From Pontiella sulfatireligans (GTDB lineage Bacteria > Verrucomicrobiota > Kiritimatiellia > Kiritimatiellales > Pontiellaceae): a DNA stretch of 64,000 nucleotides. The notes beneath the pieces are model-generated. The model did not search any database, had not been told where the DNA came from, and worked only from the letters and a program-made list of their open reading frames with translations. Within the stretch, counting starts at the first letter, position 1. Each line of letters opens with the position of its first letter. Below, one piece after another: positions 50,071-59,173 of this stretch. Where the stretch lies: the NCBI RefSeq assembly GCF_900890705.1, contig NZ_CAAHFH010000003.1, positions 124,001-188,000 of the forward strand, in the 5' to 3' direction. Made by a program: the position numbers and the translations under genes.

Positions 50071-52524
50071 TTACACGCCCAGACGCGCAATGCGCTGCAT
50101 TTCGCCGTTGGTGTAGTTCTGCGTCACCACGTGGCCCGGCAGCGGAACGATGCGCTCGTGCACGGCATCGATGATCCAGCTGGCCTGCGGGAAGTAATCT
50201 GTTTCCATTTCAGCCGCAGGCGAGATCCAGTTTTTGGCACCGATAACCACCGGCGGTGCATCGAGGTAATCGAAGCAGAGGGTCGTCAGGTTGGCCGCAA
50301 TGTTGTGCATTGCGGAACCGCGTTCGACGGAGTCGGAAGCCAGGACAACACGTCCGGTCTTCTTGATGGACTCGACCAGCTTGTCGTAGTTGAGCGGATT
50401 GACGAAACGCAGGTCGATCAGCTCGACTTCCATTCCATACTTTTCCTTCATCTCTTCCACCACTTTCATACCGCTGTAGAGCACCGGGCCGAGGGTGATC
50501 AACGTCAGATCTTTACCCTGTGTGCGCACAGCCGGTTCGCCTTCTTCGGTTTCGAAGTAGCCTTCCGGAACGCCGCCCTTTTCGAACAGCTCGCCCACAC
50601 CGTAGGTCTTCTGCGATTCCAGGAAAATCACCGGATCCGTACCGGCCAGCGCCAGGTTCAGCATGCCCTTGGCATCATTGGTCGTTGCCGGATAGAAAAC
50701 TTTCAGTCCAGGAATATGGTTAACCATCGCGGTCCAGTCCTGCGAATGCTGCGCACCGTATTTATTACCAACGGATACACGAAGAACCAGCGGCATTCTC
50801 AGGATTCCAGCCGACATGGACTGCCATTTTGAAATCTGGTTGAAGATTTCATCCCCGGCGCGCCCCATAAAGTCGCAGTACATCAGCTCAACACAAACGC
50901 GGCCGCCGCTGAGGGCATAGCCGCAGGCCGTACCGACAATCGCGCCTTCGGAGATCGGCGAGTTGAACAGGCGGTGATAGGGAAGCAATTCCGTCAGCCC
51001 GTTGTAGCAAGCAAACGCCCCGCCCCAGTCACGGTTTTCTTCACCGTAGGCAATCATGGTCGGGTCAACCGAGAACCGATGCGCCATGGCTTCGAAGATA
51101 CCATCGCGGAAAGTGTAGAGCTGGTTGGCTTTGTAGGGCTGTCCGTTTTCATCGAATGCGTAACGCTGTTTGCGCTTCAGTTTCTTAACGCGGTCGTTGT
51201 CTTCGAGCTTCTGCAGCATTTCGGGTTCACGGTCGTCGAACTTTTCAACCTTGCCGTTGGAGTACATCACCTTCTCGATCAGGTTGATGTCGGAATACGG
51301 CGAAACCACCGGATCGATCGCCAGCTTCATCGCTTTGGAAACTTTACCCACGATCTTCGCTTTCATCGCTTCCGCATCGGCTTCGGTGATTGCACCGTTG
51401 CTGATGAGGTATTCACCGAACGCACGTACGCAATCGGCTTCTTCCCAAAGTTCCATTTCTTCTTTTGAACGGTAGGACGATGCATCAGACGGCGAGTGAC
51501 CGGACATACGGTAGGTCACGATGTCCAGCAGAACCGGGCCTTTACCGTCGACAAGGATTTTCTTTTTACGCTCAGTCGCGTCAGCCACGGCCAACGGATT
51601 ATACCCGTCAACCCGTTCCGCATGCATCTGATCCGGATTGACTCCGGCACCGATACGCGCAGCGAACTTGTAGCTCATGGTTTCACCCACCGTCTGGCCA
51701 CCCATGCCATACTGGTTGTTCATGATGTTGATCAGGACCGGCGGATGTCCGAACTCTTTATCCCACAGCTCGACATACTGGTCCATCGCCGCCATCCAGA
51801 TGCCTTCATACACCGGGCCGCAGCCCATAGAAGCATCACCGATATTGGCAATTACGATGCCCGGCTTGCGGTTGATCAGCTTGTTCATGGCCGATCCAAC
51901 GGAGATATCGGCCGAGCCGCCAACCAACGCGTTGTTGGGCATGGAGCCGAACGGAATGAAGAAGGCATGCATGGAGCCGCCGAGGCCCTTGTTGATGCCG
52001 GTTTCGCGAGCAAAGATTTCCGCGAGAGTTCCATAGAGGATGAAATCTTCCGCAAGATCTTTCACATTTTCCTGCGAGCCGTCTTTGACAACGTTCAGCG
52101 TGGCACCGTCGAAAAAGTCTTCCATAATCGTGGAGAGCTTATCATCGTCCAACTTGCTGATGGCCGAAAGGCACTTAGCCATGATTTCACCGTGCGAGCG
52201 ATGCGAGCCAAAGATGTAGTCGTCGGTATCGAGGTGCACGGATTGTCCTACCGCAGCGGCTTCCTGTCCGATGGACAAGTGAGCGGGGCCGGGGTGATTG
52301 TATTCCATGCCCTGATAGGTTCCCTGAACCTTGATCTGGTTCAGCATGGTTTCGAATTCACGGATTACGAGCATGTCGTAATACATTTTGACCAGACGGT
52401 CTTTTCCGTATTTTTTCTCTTCCTTCTTGTAGTCCGATTTATACTGGTTGACCGGAATCGGCTTGAATGTAACCTCACCGGACTTGAAGGTTTCCTTTGG
52501 GCATATCACTTGATCTTTAGGCAT
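50071..52524 (-). CDS. 2-oxoacid/acetoin dehydrogenase-type E1, fused alpha and beta chains
   Basis: 817 residues. The alpha half (about 40-440) has YNHPGPAHLSIGQEAAAVG, GSRSHGE-like FGSHRSHGEIMAK, and the TPP motif GDASMGCGPVYEGIWMAAM...NNQYGMGGQ. The beta half (about 475-817) starts YTFRDGIFEAMAHRF and has GEENRDWGGAFACYNGL and SPISEGAIVGTACGYAL. It decarboxylates a 2-oxoacid (or cleaves acetoin) and acylates the lipoyl domain of E2. Lies downstream of E3 and E2 in a sugar operon; the substrate is unknown. Confidence 0.92.
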   Translation of the reverse strand: MPKDQVICPKETFKSGEVTFKPIPVNQYKSDYKKEEKKYGKDRLVKMYYDMLVIREFETMLNQIKVQGTYQGMEYNHPGPAHLSIGQEAAAVGQSVHLDTDDYIFGSHRSHGEIMAKCLSAISKLDDDKLSTIMEDFFDGATLNVVKDGSQENVKDLAEDFILYGTLAEIFARETGINKGLGGSMHAFFIPFGSMPNNALVGGSADISVGSAMNKLINRKPGIVIANIGDASMGCGPVYEGIWMAAMDQYVELWDKEFGHPPVLINIMNNQYGMGGQTVGETMSYKFAARIGAGVNPDQMHAERVDGYNPLAVADATERKKKILVDGKGPVLLDIVTYRMSGHSPSDASSYRSKEEMELWEEADCVRAFGEYLISNGAITEADAEAMKAKIVGKVSKAMKLAIDPVVSPYSDINLIEKVMYSNGKVEKFDDREPEMLQKLEDNDRVKKLKRKQRYAFDENGQPYKANQLYTFRDGIFEAMAHRFSVDPTMIAYGEENRDWGGAFACYNGLTELLPYHRLFNSPISEGAIVGTACGYALSGGRVCVELMYCDFMGRAGDEIFNQISKWQSMSAGILRMPLVLRVSVGNKYGAQHSQDWTAMVNHIPGLKVFYPATTNDAKGMLNLALAGTDPVIFLESQKTYGVGELFEKGGVPEGYFETEEGEPAVRTQGKDLTLITLGPVLYSGMKVVEEMKEKYGMEVELIDLRFVNPLNYDKLVESIKKTGRVVLASDSVERGSAMHNIAANLTTLCFDYLDAPPVVIGAKNWISPAAEMETDYFPQASWIIDAVHERIVPLPGHVVTQNYTNGEMQRIARLGV

Positions 52525-52547
52525 TGGTTTTCTCCTGAATTAATTGA

Positions 52548-54263
52548 TTAAAACTGAAACATGGTTGAGCGGATCACTTCACCGACGGTCGGGTGCGGGA
52601 AGACGATTTCTTGAATGTCCTGCACACGAAGCTCGGCTTCGATCATCGCGGCGGCGCCCCAAATCATTTCGGAGCAGAGGCCGCCAAACATATGGACGCC
52701 CAGCAGGGCCTTCGTATCGGCATCCACCACTACCTTGACCGAACCGGCGCCTTTCTTGCCGTTCTCGGCGAGGAAGCGACCGCTCATGATCAGCGGCAGC
52801 GACGCGGTTTCGACGTTGTGACCGGCCTCCTTGGCCTGGTCTTCCGTCATGCCGCACCCGGCGATTTCGGGCATGGAATAAACCGCCCATGGAATTGCGT
52901 TCGTGCGGAACCGGTCCTTTTTTCCGAGAATGGTATTCAGCGCCACCTCGCCCATGCGAGTGGCAGAGTGCGCGAGCTGCGACTTGCCGGTCACATCGCC
53001 AATTGCGAATACGTTCGGCAGGTTGGTGCGCTGCTGGTCGTCGGTCTTGATGCCGCGGCGATCAAAGTCGAGTCCGGCTTCTTCAAGGCCCATTCCAGAC
53101 AGGTTCGGCGCGCGGCCAACGGACATCAGTACGATATCGGCATTGATCGATTTTTCTTCGCCGGCCTTCGTCGTGTATTTTACGTCATGGCCATCGATTG
53201 CGGTAACGCGGCAACCAAGGTTGAAATCAACCTTGCCCTTGAGCGCCTTGCGGAAAGCGACCGCCTGGCCGTTGTCCATAAAGGGGATAATTTCGTCGAG
53301 CATTTCAATCACGTCGACTTTAACACCGAGACTGCTGAAGAAACTGGCGAACTCGACGCCAATTACGCCGCCGCCAATTACGACGAGCGACTTCGGCATG
53401 GTTTCCACACTCAGGATTTCCTTGCTGGTCATCACGTGCGGCTGGTCAGCACCGGGAATCGGCGGAACAAACGGCGAACCGCCAGTGGCGATGACGACGT
53501 TGTCGGCTTCGTAGACCGTGCCGGCCACTTCGACCTTGCGGGAGCCGAGCAGCTTGGCTTCGCCGAACAGGACTTCCACCTTGTTCTTTTTCATCATGCC
53601 GGCAATGCCACCGCGAAGCGTTTTGATGACGTCCTCTTTCCAGGCCATGGCCACGGACAAATCGAACTTCACTTCGCCCGTAGTCACGCCGAATTCCGGC
53701 GCTTCCTTGGCATGCACATAATGCTTGGCCGAGTTGAGCAGGGTTTTAGTCGGAATGCAGCCCCAGTTCAGGCAGACGCCGCCAAGATATTTTTTCTCGA
53801 TCAGCAGAACCTTCTGGCCCTTATGCGCGGCGCGCTCGGCCATCTCGTATCCGCCCGGTCCAGCTCCAATTATGATTACATCATAATCGGCGCCAGTGAG
53901 ACTTGAAACTTGAGACTTGAAACTTGAAACAGGCGCTTCTTGTTTTTCTTCAGGTTTCACATTTCCAGTTTCAGGTTCCACATCGGCAATCGCGTCCGCA
54001 GGACGAAGTGCGCTGATATCTTCGCCCGGAGCGCCGATGGCCGCAATGACCTTCAGCACTTCCACGTCGGCCTCGGCCGGATAAAAAATACCCAGCATGG
54101 TGCCGTCGGCGGTTGCCTCCACTTCGAAGGTTGCTTTGTCGGTCTCGACTTCGCAAAGGGCCTGCCCCTGTTTAACAGCGTCGCCTTCTGCGACCTTCCA
54201 CTCGATAATGATGCAGGACTCTACAGACTGTCCCTGCCTCGGCATTAATACTTCAGTAGCCAT
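52548..54263 (-). CDS. lpdA: Dihydrolipoyl dehydrogenase (E3) with N-terminal lipoyl domain
   Basis: 571 residues. A lipoyl domain (1-80, lipoyl Lys in ETDKATFEVEA) and a Pro/Glu linker precede a full E3: FAD motif VIIGAGPGGYEMAERAAHKG, redox disulfide GGVCLNWGCIPTKTL, NAD motif VVIGGGVIGVEFASFFSSLG, and C-terminal active-site region GAHMFG-like LLGVHMFGGLCSEMIWG. The expected His-x-x-x-x-Glu appears as FPHPTVGEVI. The lipoyl domain is a close copy of that of E2, next door. The linker DNA is made of TGAAAC-type repeats. Confidence 0.95.
   Translation of the reverse strand: MATEVLMPRQGQSVESCIIIEWKVAEGDAVKQGQALCEVETDKATFEVEATADGTMLGIFYPAEADVEVLKVIAAIGAPGEDISALRPADAIADVEPETGNVKPEEKQEAPVSSFKSQVSSLTGADYDVIIIGAGPGGYEMAERAAHKGQKVLLIEKKYLGGVCLNWGCIPTKTLLNSAKHYVHAKEAPEFGVTTGEVKFDLSVAMAWKEDVIKTLRGGIAGMMKKNKVEVLFGEAKLLGSRKVEVAGTVYEADNVVIATGGSPFVPPIPGADQPHVMTSKEILSVETMPKSLVVIGGGVIGVEFASFFSSLGVKVDVIEMLDEIIPFMDNGQAVAFRKALKGKVDFNLGCRVTAIDGHDVKYTTKAGEEKSINADIVLMSVGRAPNLSGMGLEEAGLDFDRRGIKTDDQQRTNLPNVFAIGDVTGKSQLAHSATRMGEVALNTILGKKDRFRTNAIPWAVYSMPEIAGCGMTEDQAKEAGHNVETASLPLIMSGRFLAENGKKGAGSVKVVVDADTKALLGVHMFGGLCSEMIWGAAAMIEAELRVQDIQEIVFPHPTVGEVIRSTMFQF
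53898..53986. repeat. TGAAACTTGA-type repeats inside the E3 linker
   Basis: On the plus strand GAGACTTGAAACTTGAGACT then TGAAACTTGAAACAGG, and TTTCACATTTCCAGTTTCAG further on. The same phrases occur in the E2 linker (about 55238-55325) and encode the polar linker residues in both proteins. Confidence 0.75.
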
Positions 54264-54274
54264 AAATCTTCTCC

Positions 54275-55609
54275 TTATCCTGCGAGGGTGAGTTCGAATG
54301 CGGCCAGCTTGATACGCATACTGGCAAGGAAGCGGGCGGCGGGCGCACCGTCTGCTGCGGCGTGGTCAAACGTCAGCGAGAGGCCCATGTGCGGGACGAA
54401 CTCGACGTCGGAACCTTTCATAACCGGCTTCGGTTGAATGGAGCAGACGCCCAGGATTCCAACCTCTGGAGCATTCAACACCGGCGTGAAGCTTTCGATG
54501 CCCATCGCGCCGAGGTTGGTGACCGTGAAGGTACCGCCGCTCAGTGCGTCAGGATCAATCGTGCCTTCGATGCAGGCCATGGCCAAACGCTTGGTTTCAG
54601 CGGAAAGCTGCTTGAGTGTCATCAGGTTGGCGTAGCGAATCACCGGAACCATCAGGCCGCGCGGCGTATCGACCGCAAAACCGAGGTGAACGTTGTCGAA
54701 CTCGACGATCTTGTCGCCCAGCATGTGGGCATTGAGTTCGGGGAACTCGCCAAGGGTCTTGATGGTGGCGTAGAGCACCACATCGTTGATGCTGATGCCG
54801 CCCACGCCGGCTTCTTCCGGAGCGGCTTTGCATTTGGAGCGGTAGCCCAGCACGGAACGTGCATCAGCTGAAGTGTTGAGCGTAAGCTGTGCGGTGTTCT
54901 GCAGCGAAGCCAACATGCGGCCAGCCACCACTTTACGAACGCCCTTAACCGGGATCTCCTTAGTGGCGCCTGGGAAGTCCATCGTAGGGGCGACATGCAT
55001 GTCGCCCGTACTGCCCAGATCGGCAGCAACAACGCGGCCGCCCAGTCCGGTTCCAGTGGCTGGAATGTCCAGTCCTTCAGCAGCCGCTTTGGCCTGCGCG
55101 GCCGGAGTAACGGCCTGGGCTGCGGCAACGTCGCGTTCAATCACGCGGCCGTTCGGGCCTGTGCCGGCAAGTGTGGTTGCATCAACGCCCTTCTTTTCTG
55201 CCAGGTTTTTAGCGCGGGGAGAAACGCCTCCACTGAAATTTGAAACCTGAGACGTGAAACTTGAAGCAGGGGCTTCCTGAACAACCGGCTCTTCTTCAGG
55301 TTTCACATTTCCAGTTTCAGGTTTCTCTTCAGCGCTTTCGTCTGAAGGACGCAAAGCGCTGATATCTTCTCCGGGCTCGCCGATGGCGGCGATGACCTTG
55401 AGGACCTCGACGTCGGCTTCGGCAGGATAAAAGATGCCGAGCATGGTGCCGGCAGCGGTCGCTTCAACCTCAAACGTGGCCTTATCGGTCTCGACCTCGC
55501 AAAGGGTCTGCCCCTCGGTAACGACGTCGCCTTCGTTAACTTTCCATTCGATAATGATGCAGGACTCAACAGATTGTCCCTGTCTCGGCATTAGCACTTC
55601 TGTAGCCAT
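54275..55609 (-). CDS. Dihydrolipoyl acyltransferase (E2) with one lipoyl and two E3-binding-like domains
   Basis: 444 residues. Lipoyl domain (1-80, Lys in ETDKATFEVEA), repeat-built linker, then two peripheral-subunit-binding-like segments (VSPRAKNLAEKKGVDATTLA; TPAAQAKAAAEGLDIPAT), and a catalytic domain with the H-x-x-x-D-G active site as FDHAAADGAPAA. Transfers an acyl group from lipoate to CoA and forms the complex core. The second binding-like domain is followed by STGDMHVAPT, encoded by a 20-bp palindrome. First structural gene after the DeoR regulator. Confidence 0.93.
   Translation of the reverse strand: MATEVLMPRQGQSVESCIIIEWKVNEGDVVTEGQTLCEVETDKATFEVEATAAGTMLGIFYPAEADVEVLKVIAAIGEPGEDISALRPSDESAEEKPETGNVKPEEEPVVQEAPASSFTSQVSNFSGGVSPRAKNLAEKKGVDATTLAGTGPNGRVIERDVAAAQAVTPAAQAKAAAEGLDIPATGTGLGGRVVAADLGSTGDMHVAPTMDFPGATKEIPVKGVRKVVAGRMLASLQNTAQLTLNTSADARSVLGYRSKCKAAPEEAGVGGISINDVVLYATIKTLGEFPELNAHMLGDKIVEFDNVHLGFAVDTPRGLMVPVIRYANLMTLKQLSAETKRLAMACIEGTIDPDALSGGTFTVTNLGAMGIESFTPVLNAPEVGILGVCSIQPKPVMKGSDVEFVPHMGLSLTFDHAAADGAPAARFLASMRIKLAAFELTLAG
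54988..55007. repeat. GGGCGACATG palindrome inside the E2 gene
   Basis: GGGCGACATGCATGTCGCCC, a perfect 20-bp palindrome within the coding frame, giving the linker residues GDMHVAP. Nearly the same sequence lies between E1 and the PHP gene at 50051-50070. Confidence 0.85.
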
Positions 55610-55628
55610 GGTAATTCTCCTTGGAACG

Positions 55629-56384
55629 TTATGATTTGACGATGCGCACGTTGGCGCCGGTCAATTCGGTTTCAAACTCTTTGGTTAATTGGTTGTCTGT
55701 CACGAGCGCATCAACCCCATCAAACGGAAGAATGCGCGCAAAGCCGGGCTTTCCGAACTTTTTGGAATCGGAAATGGCGATGACTTGATCGGCCTGTTCG
55801 GCCATCTTGCGGACTAGGTCGGCGCTTTCGACCGAGTTTGCCGTGAAGCCCTGCTTGATGGATGCGCCATCAATGCCGATGAACGCCGTGGAAACATGAA
55901 ATTGGTCAATCGCCGTCAATGCCATTGGCCCAACAACGCCTTCTTCCGAAGGGCGGAATTCGCCACCGATGAGGGTAACGCGCAGTTGCGGATTAGCGCG
56001 GGCATAGGTCAGCAACAAGGTGTTGTTCGTAACAATGTGGACATCGCGCTTACCCAGCAGATATTTTGCAATCAGCGCAGTCGTGGTTCCGGCGGTGATG
56101 ATGACCGTGTCGCCATCCTTAATCATCGACGCCGCCACCTTGGCAACGGCTCCCTTGATTTCTTTATTCGCCTGCGAACGCTCCATGATCTTGGGATGCC
56201 GAGCCGGAACCGCTCCACCATGAGTGCGAACCAGCAATCCTTCTTCTTCCAAAGCGACCAGATCGGCGCGGGCCGTAACGACAGTAACCTTCAAGCGCTT
56301 AGCCAGTTCAGACACACTAACGGAGCTCTCCTCCATCAGCAGTTCCAATATGATCGCTTTACGCTCTGAAAAGTTGTTACTCAT
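55629..56384 (-). CDS. DeoR-family transcriptional regulator
   Basis: 251 residues. N-terminal winged helix (ILELLMEESSVSVSELAKRL, then VALEEEGLLVRTHGGAVP) and the C-terminal sugar-phosphate sensor domain related to ribose-5-phosphate isomerase (DTVIITAGTTTALIAKYLLG, FIGIDGASIKQGFTAN). Such regulators usually repress an operon until a phosphorylated sugar binds. It heads the minus-strand cluster and is divergent from the SDR/aldolase pair, so it probably controls both through the 118-base intergenic region. Confidence 0.93.
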   Translation of the reverse strand: MSNNFSERKAIILELLMEESSVSVSELAKRLKVTVVTARADLVALEEEGLLVRTHGGAVPARHPKIMERSQANKEIKGAVAKVAASMIKDGDTVIITAGTTTALIAKYLLGKRDVHIVTNNTLLLTYARANPQLRVTLIGGEFRPSEEGVVGPMALTAIDQFHVSTAFIGIDGASIKQGFTANSVESADLVRKMAEQADQVIAISDSKKFGKPGFARILPFDGVDALVTDNQLTKEFETELTGANVRIVKS

Positions 56385-56502
56385 AACTCACTCGCTTCCT
56401 TTTTTCTATCTGATGCCTTTCTTTTTACCTTCTTTTTGCCTTGCTTCAAGCTGTTTTTTACTTTTATTTACACCAGCTCCAACTATTGGAAAGGATTATA
56501 AC

Positions 56503-57207
56503 ATGAAAAAGAAAGGCCTTATAACCGGTGCCAGCCGAGGAATCGGCAACGCTATTGCCCTAAAGTTGGCAGAAAATGGCTATGATCTGATTCTAACGGG
56601 CCGGGACGTTCCAATGCTTGGAAGCGTCAAGGACGCGTGTGAAAAGCGGGGCGCGGAGGTCGGAGTCCATACCGCCGACCTTTCCGACGAAAAGGAAATC
56701 ACCGATCTATTCAAAAAATCGGGGGCAATTGACCTGTTGGTAAACAATGCCGGTTTCGGGATTTTTGATGCCATTGAAGACATAAAACTCGACGATTGGC
56801 AGGCGATTCAGAAAATCAATGTGGAAGGTGCGCTCCTTTGCATGCGCGAAGCCATGAGATCCATGAAGAAATCCGGCGGAGGCCGGATCATTAATATTTC
56901 ATCGGTCGTCGGCGTGAAGGGCTACCCCAATCAGGTGGCCTACGGTGCAAGCAAACATGCCCTGCTCGGCTTAACCAAAACCGCCATTGAAGAGGGCCGG
57001 GACCACAATATACGCGTTCATGCGATCTGCCCCGGCGGAGTGGCCACGGAAATGGTAAAACAGGCGCGGCCGGATCTGACTGACTTTTCCGCCATGATTC
57101 AACCGGAAGATGTGGCCGATGCGGTCGCCTACCTCTGCTCTCTCCCGCACACTATTACGATTGACTGTATACACCTACGCCGCGCGGCCAGCCCACAAAC
57201 CTGGTAA
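56503..57207 (+). CDS. SDR oxidoreductase, ketoacyl-reductase-like
   Basis: 234 residues. Cofactor motif GLITGASRGIGNAIALKL, LVNNAGFGIFD (NNAG), and catalytic ISSVVGVKGYPNQVAYGASK with Ser, Tyr and Lys. The C-terminus ITIDCIHLRRAASPQTW is typical of 3-oxoacyl-ACP-reductase-like SDRs. Start at ATG 56503 (AAAGGATTATAAC upstream); the frame before it is antisense to the regulator. It is 36 bases upstream of the aldolase gene, so the two are likely co-transcribed. The substrate is probably a carbonyl intermediate of the sugar pathway. Confidence 0.87.
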   Translation: MKKKGLITGASRGIGNAIALKLAENGYDLILTGRDVPMLGSVKDACEKRGAEVGVHTADLSDEKEITDLFKKSGAIDLLVNNAGFGIFDAIEDIKLDDWQAIQKINVEGALLCMREAMRSMKKSGGGRIINISSVVGVKGYPNQVAYGASKHALLGLTKTAIEEGRDHNIRVHAICPGGVATEMVKQARPDLTDFSAMIQPEDVADAVAYLCSLPHTITIDCIHLRRAASPQTW

Positions 57208-57243
57208 TCGCGCTAATTACAAAATTAAACAAGGAGACCTGTT

Positions 57244-57909
57244 ATGATCTACATGGCTGACACTGCGAACATTGAAGAATTAAAGAAACTCTATTATTAT
57301 TTTCCACTGGCCGGAGCAACGACCAACCCCAGCATTCTGGCCGTTGAGAAAAAGCCGATTTCAGAGATTATCCCTGCCATTGCTGAAGTGGTCGGAAACG
57401 GAATGATGCACATTCAGGTTTCCAGTCTTACTGCTGACGACATGCTTAAGGAGTCGCTGAAATACAGGGAACACTTCGGACTAGGGGACAACTACTATTC
57501 CAAAATCCCAGTGACCCTGGAGGGTCTAAAAGCCATCCGAATGGTAAAGGATGCCGGAATTAATGTAACCGCCACGGCCATTTTCACCCACCAGCAGGCA
57601 CTGGTTGCGGCACGGGCCGGTGCGGATTATGTGGCTCCTTATGTCAGTCGGCTGGATAATATTTCCTCCCACGGCATTGAAGTGGTTGAACATATTACCA
57701 AAACGCTGAATCATTTTCAGCTCAACTGCAAGGTGCTGGCGGCCAGCTTTAAAACGGTCGACCAAGTTCACCGCATTGTCAAACGCGGTTGCCATTCGGC
57801 CACCATTAATTATGCGCTGCTGGAGGCCCTTCGCAGCCATCCGATGACCGACATGGCCGTCGATACATTCACCATAGACAGCAAGGGCATTTACGATATC
57901 GAATTTTAA
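57244..57909 (+). CDS. fsa: Fructose-6-phosphate aldolase / transaldolase-like
   Basis: 221 residues, the short FSA/TalC subfamily. MADTANIEELKKLYYYFPLA with GATTNPSILAVEKKP is the standard start; the Schiff-base Lys lies in YYSKIPVTLEGLKAI, and DYVAPYVSRLDNISSHG contains the active-site Tyr region. FSA cleaves fructose 6-phosphate to dihydroxyacetone and glyceraldehyde 3-phosphate and accepts hydroxyacetone as donor in synthesis. AAGGAGACCTGTT precedes the ATG. In this cluster it may be the aldolase for a modified sugar phosphate. Confidence 0.93.
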   Translation: MIYMADTANIEELKKLYYYFPLAGATTNPSILAVEKKPISEIIPAIAEVVGNGMMHIQVSSLTADDMLKESLKYREHFGLGDNYYSKIPVTLEGLKAIRMVKDAGINVTATAIFTHQQALVAARAGADYVAPYVSRLDNISSHGIEVVEHITKTLNHFQLNCKVLAASFKTVDQVHRIVKRGCHSATINYALLEALRSHPMTDMAVDTFTIDSKGIYDIEF

Positions 57910-57926
57910 GAGCTGATAAGCCTGAA

Positions 57927-59144
57927 TCAGGATGCATGCTTCAGGCGGAATCCAACCAGACAGACATCGTCTTCCAGCGCAGCGCCTGCAGCAAAACTGC
58001 AGGCGTCTTCATATAACGCGTCAAACAATCCAGACATTGGAAGGTTTATCTTTCCCCGAGCGGAGGCCACAAGCCGATTTTCACCGTACTCCTCCTCATT
58101 TCGGTTCACAACTTCGGTAATTCCGTCAGTATACATAAAAACGCCATCTTCGGGCCGGAGACGACATTCAATGGTTTTGTAACGAGCCTCTTCCGTGACC
58201 GCAAGCGCAGGACCGGAAAAGCATGAATCCTCAACTAAACCGGATACGCTATGGACCGATGCATTCAACAGGATCGGCAGCGGATGTCCGGCAGCGGCAA
58301 CTTTCAGCACTCCCGTTGATACATCCAGCACCATATAGCAGGCGGTGGCGAAAAGAAACAGATCGTCCTGCCGAAAGAGCGGCATCAGCGTTTGATTCAT
58401 GTGTTCTAGAAACTGGCCGGGATCTTTTTTCTGATGCGAAATTTCTTCGACCATTGCACGCACGATGCTTGTTCCCAGTGCAGCACGAACTCCATGCCCC
58501 ATTACATCGCACAGAAAAATTCCGGCCTCCGTATCGGACAGCTTGCGGATCGAGCAAAGATCGCCGCCGATAAGTCCTCCGGCATGATGGAGGTGGCAAA
58601 ACTGAACCAGGTCCCCTTTGCCGTCTGATGCAGACGGAAAGGATGGGTAGGACGCCGGGAAAAAGGTTTTCTGCAGCTGCGAGGCCATAAGCAGGTCATC
58701 CTCCAGCTCCTCCCGAAACCGCCGGTTTTCCTCGGCATATTTCGCCGCCCGGATTTCGGCGTTCTTATGCTCGGTGATGTCGCGCGAGATTCCAAAAATG
58801 CCAATGATATCGCCCACTTCATTGCGCAACGGCATTTTCGTGGTCGACACCCATGCCTGAGATCCATTCTTCCACGTTTCGCTTTCCTCCACCCCGAAAA
58901 GCGGCTCTCCCGTCTGCATGATATGCAGCTCTTCATCACGCATGCGCCGAGCATCTTCTTCAGAGTAGGAATCGAAATCGGATTTACCGACCATCTCTTC
59001 GGGCGTAAAAGCGCCCTGCCATTCGGCCGCCGCCTTGTTGACCATGATGAATTTCGAGCCCCGATCCTTGAAGTAGATCATGTCGGACATATTATCCATC
59101 ATGCATTTCAACAGATACGCAGTTTTCTGATGATCCTCGAACAT
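57927..59144 (-). CDS. PAS-domain SpoIIE/RsbU-type serine phosphatase
   Basis: 405 residues. A PAS domain (about 1-125: MMDNMSDMIYFKDRGSKFIM, WKNGSQAWVSTTKMPLRNE, IIGIFGISRDITEHK) is joined by a coiled coil to a PP2C-like domain with QKTFFPASYPS, GGLIGGDLC, DVMGHGVRAALG, and MYTDGITEVVN. It would dephosphorylate an anti-sigma-factor antagonist or similar. ATG 59144 follows CGAGGGAAAC; an alternative ATG at 59177 overlaps the stop of the preceding gene. It is the last gene of the fucose operon, an unusual neighbour for fucP. Confidence 0.88.
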   Translation of the reverse strand: MFEDHQKTAYLLKCMMDNMSDMIYFKDRGSKFIMVNKAAAEWQGAFTPEEMVGKSDFDSYSEEDARRMRDEELHIMQTGEPLFGVEESETWKNGSQAWVSTTKMPLRNEVGDIIGIFGISRDITEHKNAEIRAAKYAEENRRFREELEDDLLMASQLQKTFFPASYPSFPSASDGKGDLVQFCHLHHAGGLIGGDLCSIRKLSDTEAGIFLCDVMGHGVRAALGTSIVRAMVEEISHQKKDPGQFLEHMNQTLMPLFRQDDLFLFATACYMVLDVSTGVLKVAAAGHPLPILLNASVHSVSGLVEDSCFSGPALAVTEEARYKTIECRLRPEDGVFMYTDGITEVVNRNEEEYGENRLVASARGKINLPMSGLFDALYEDACSFAAGAALEDDVCLVGFRLKHAS

Positions 59145-59173
59145 GTTTCCCTCGTTTCCCGAGGAAGGTACAA

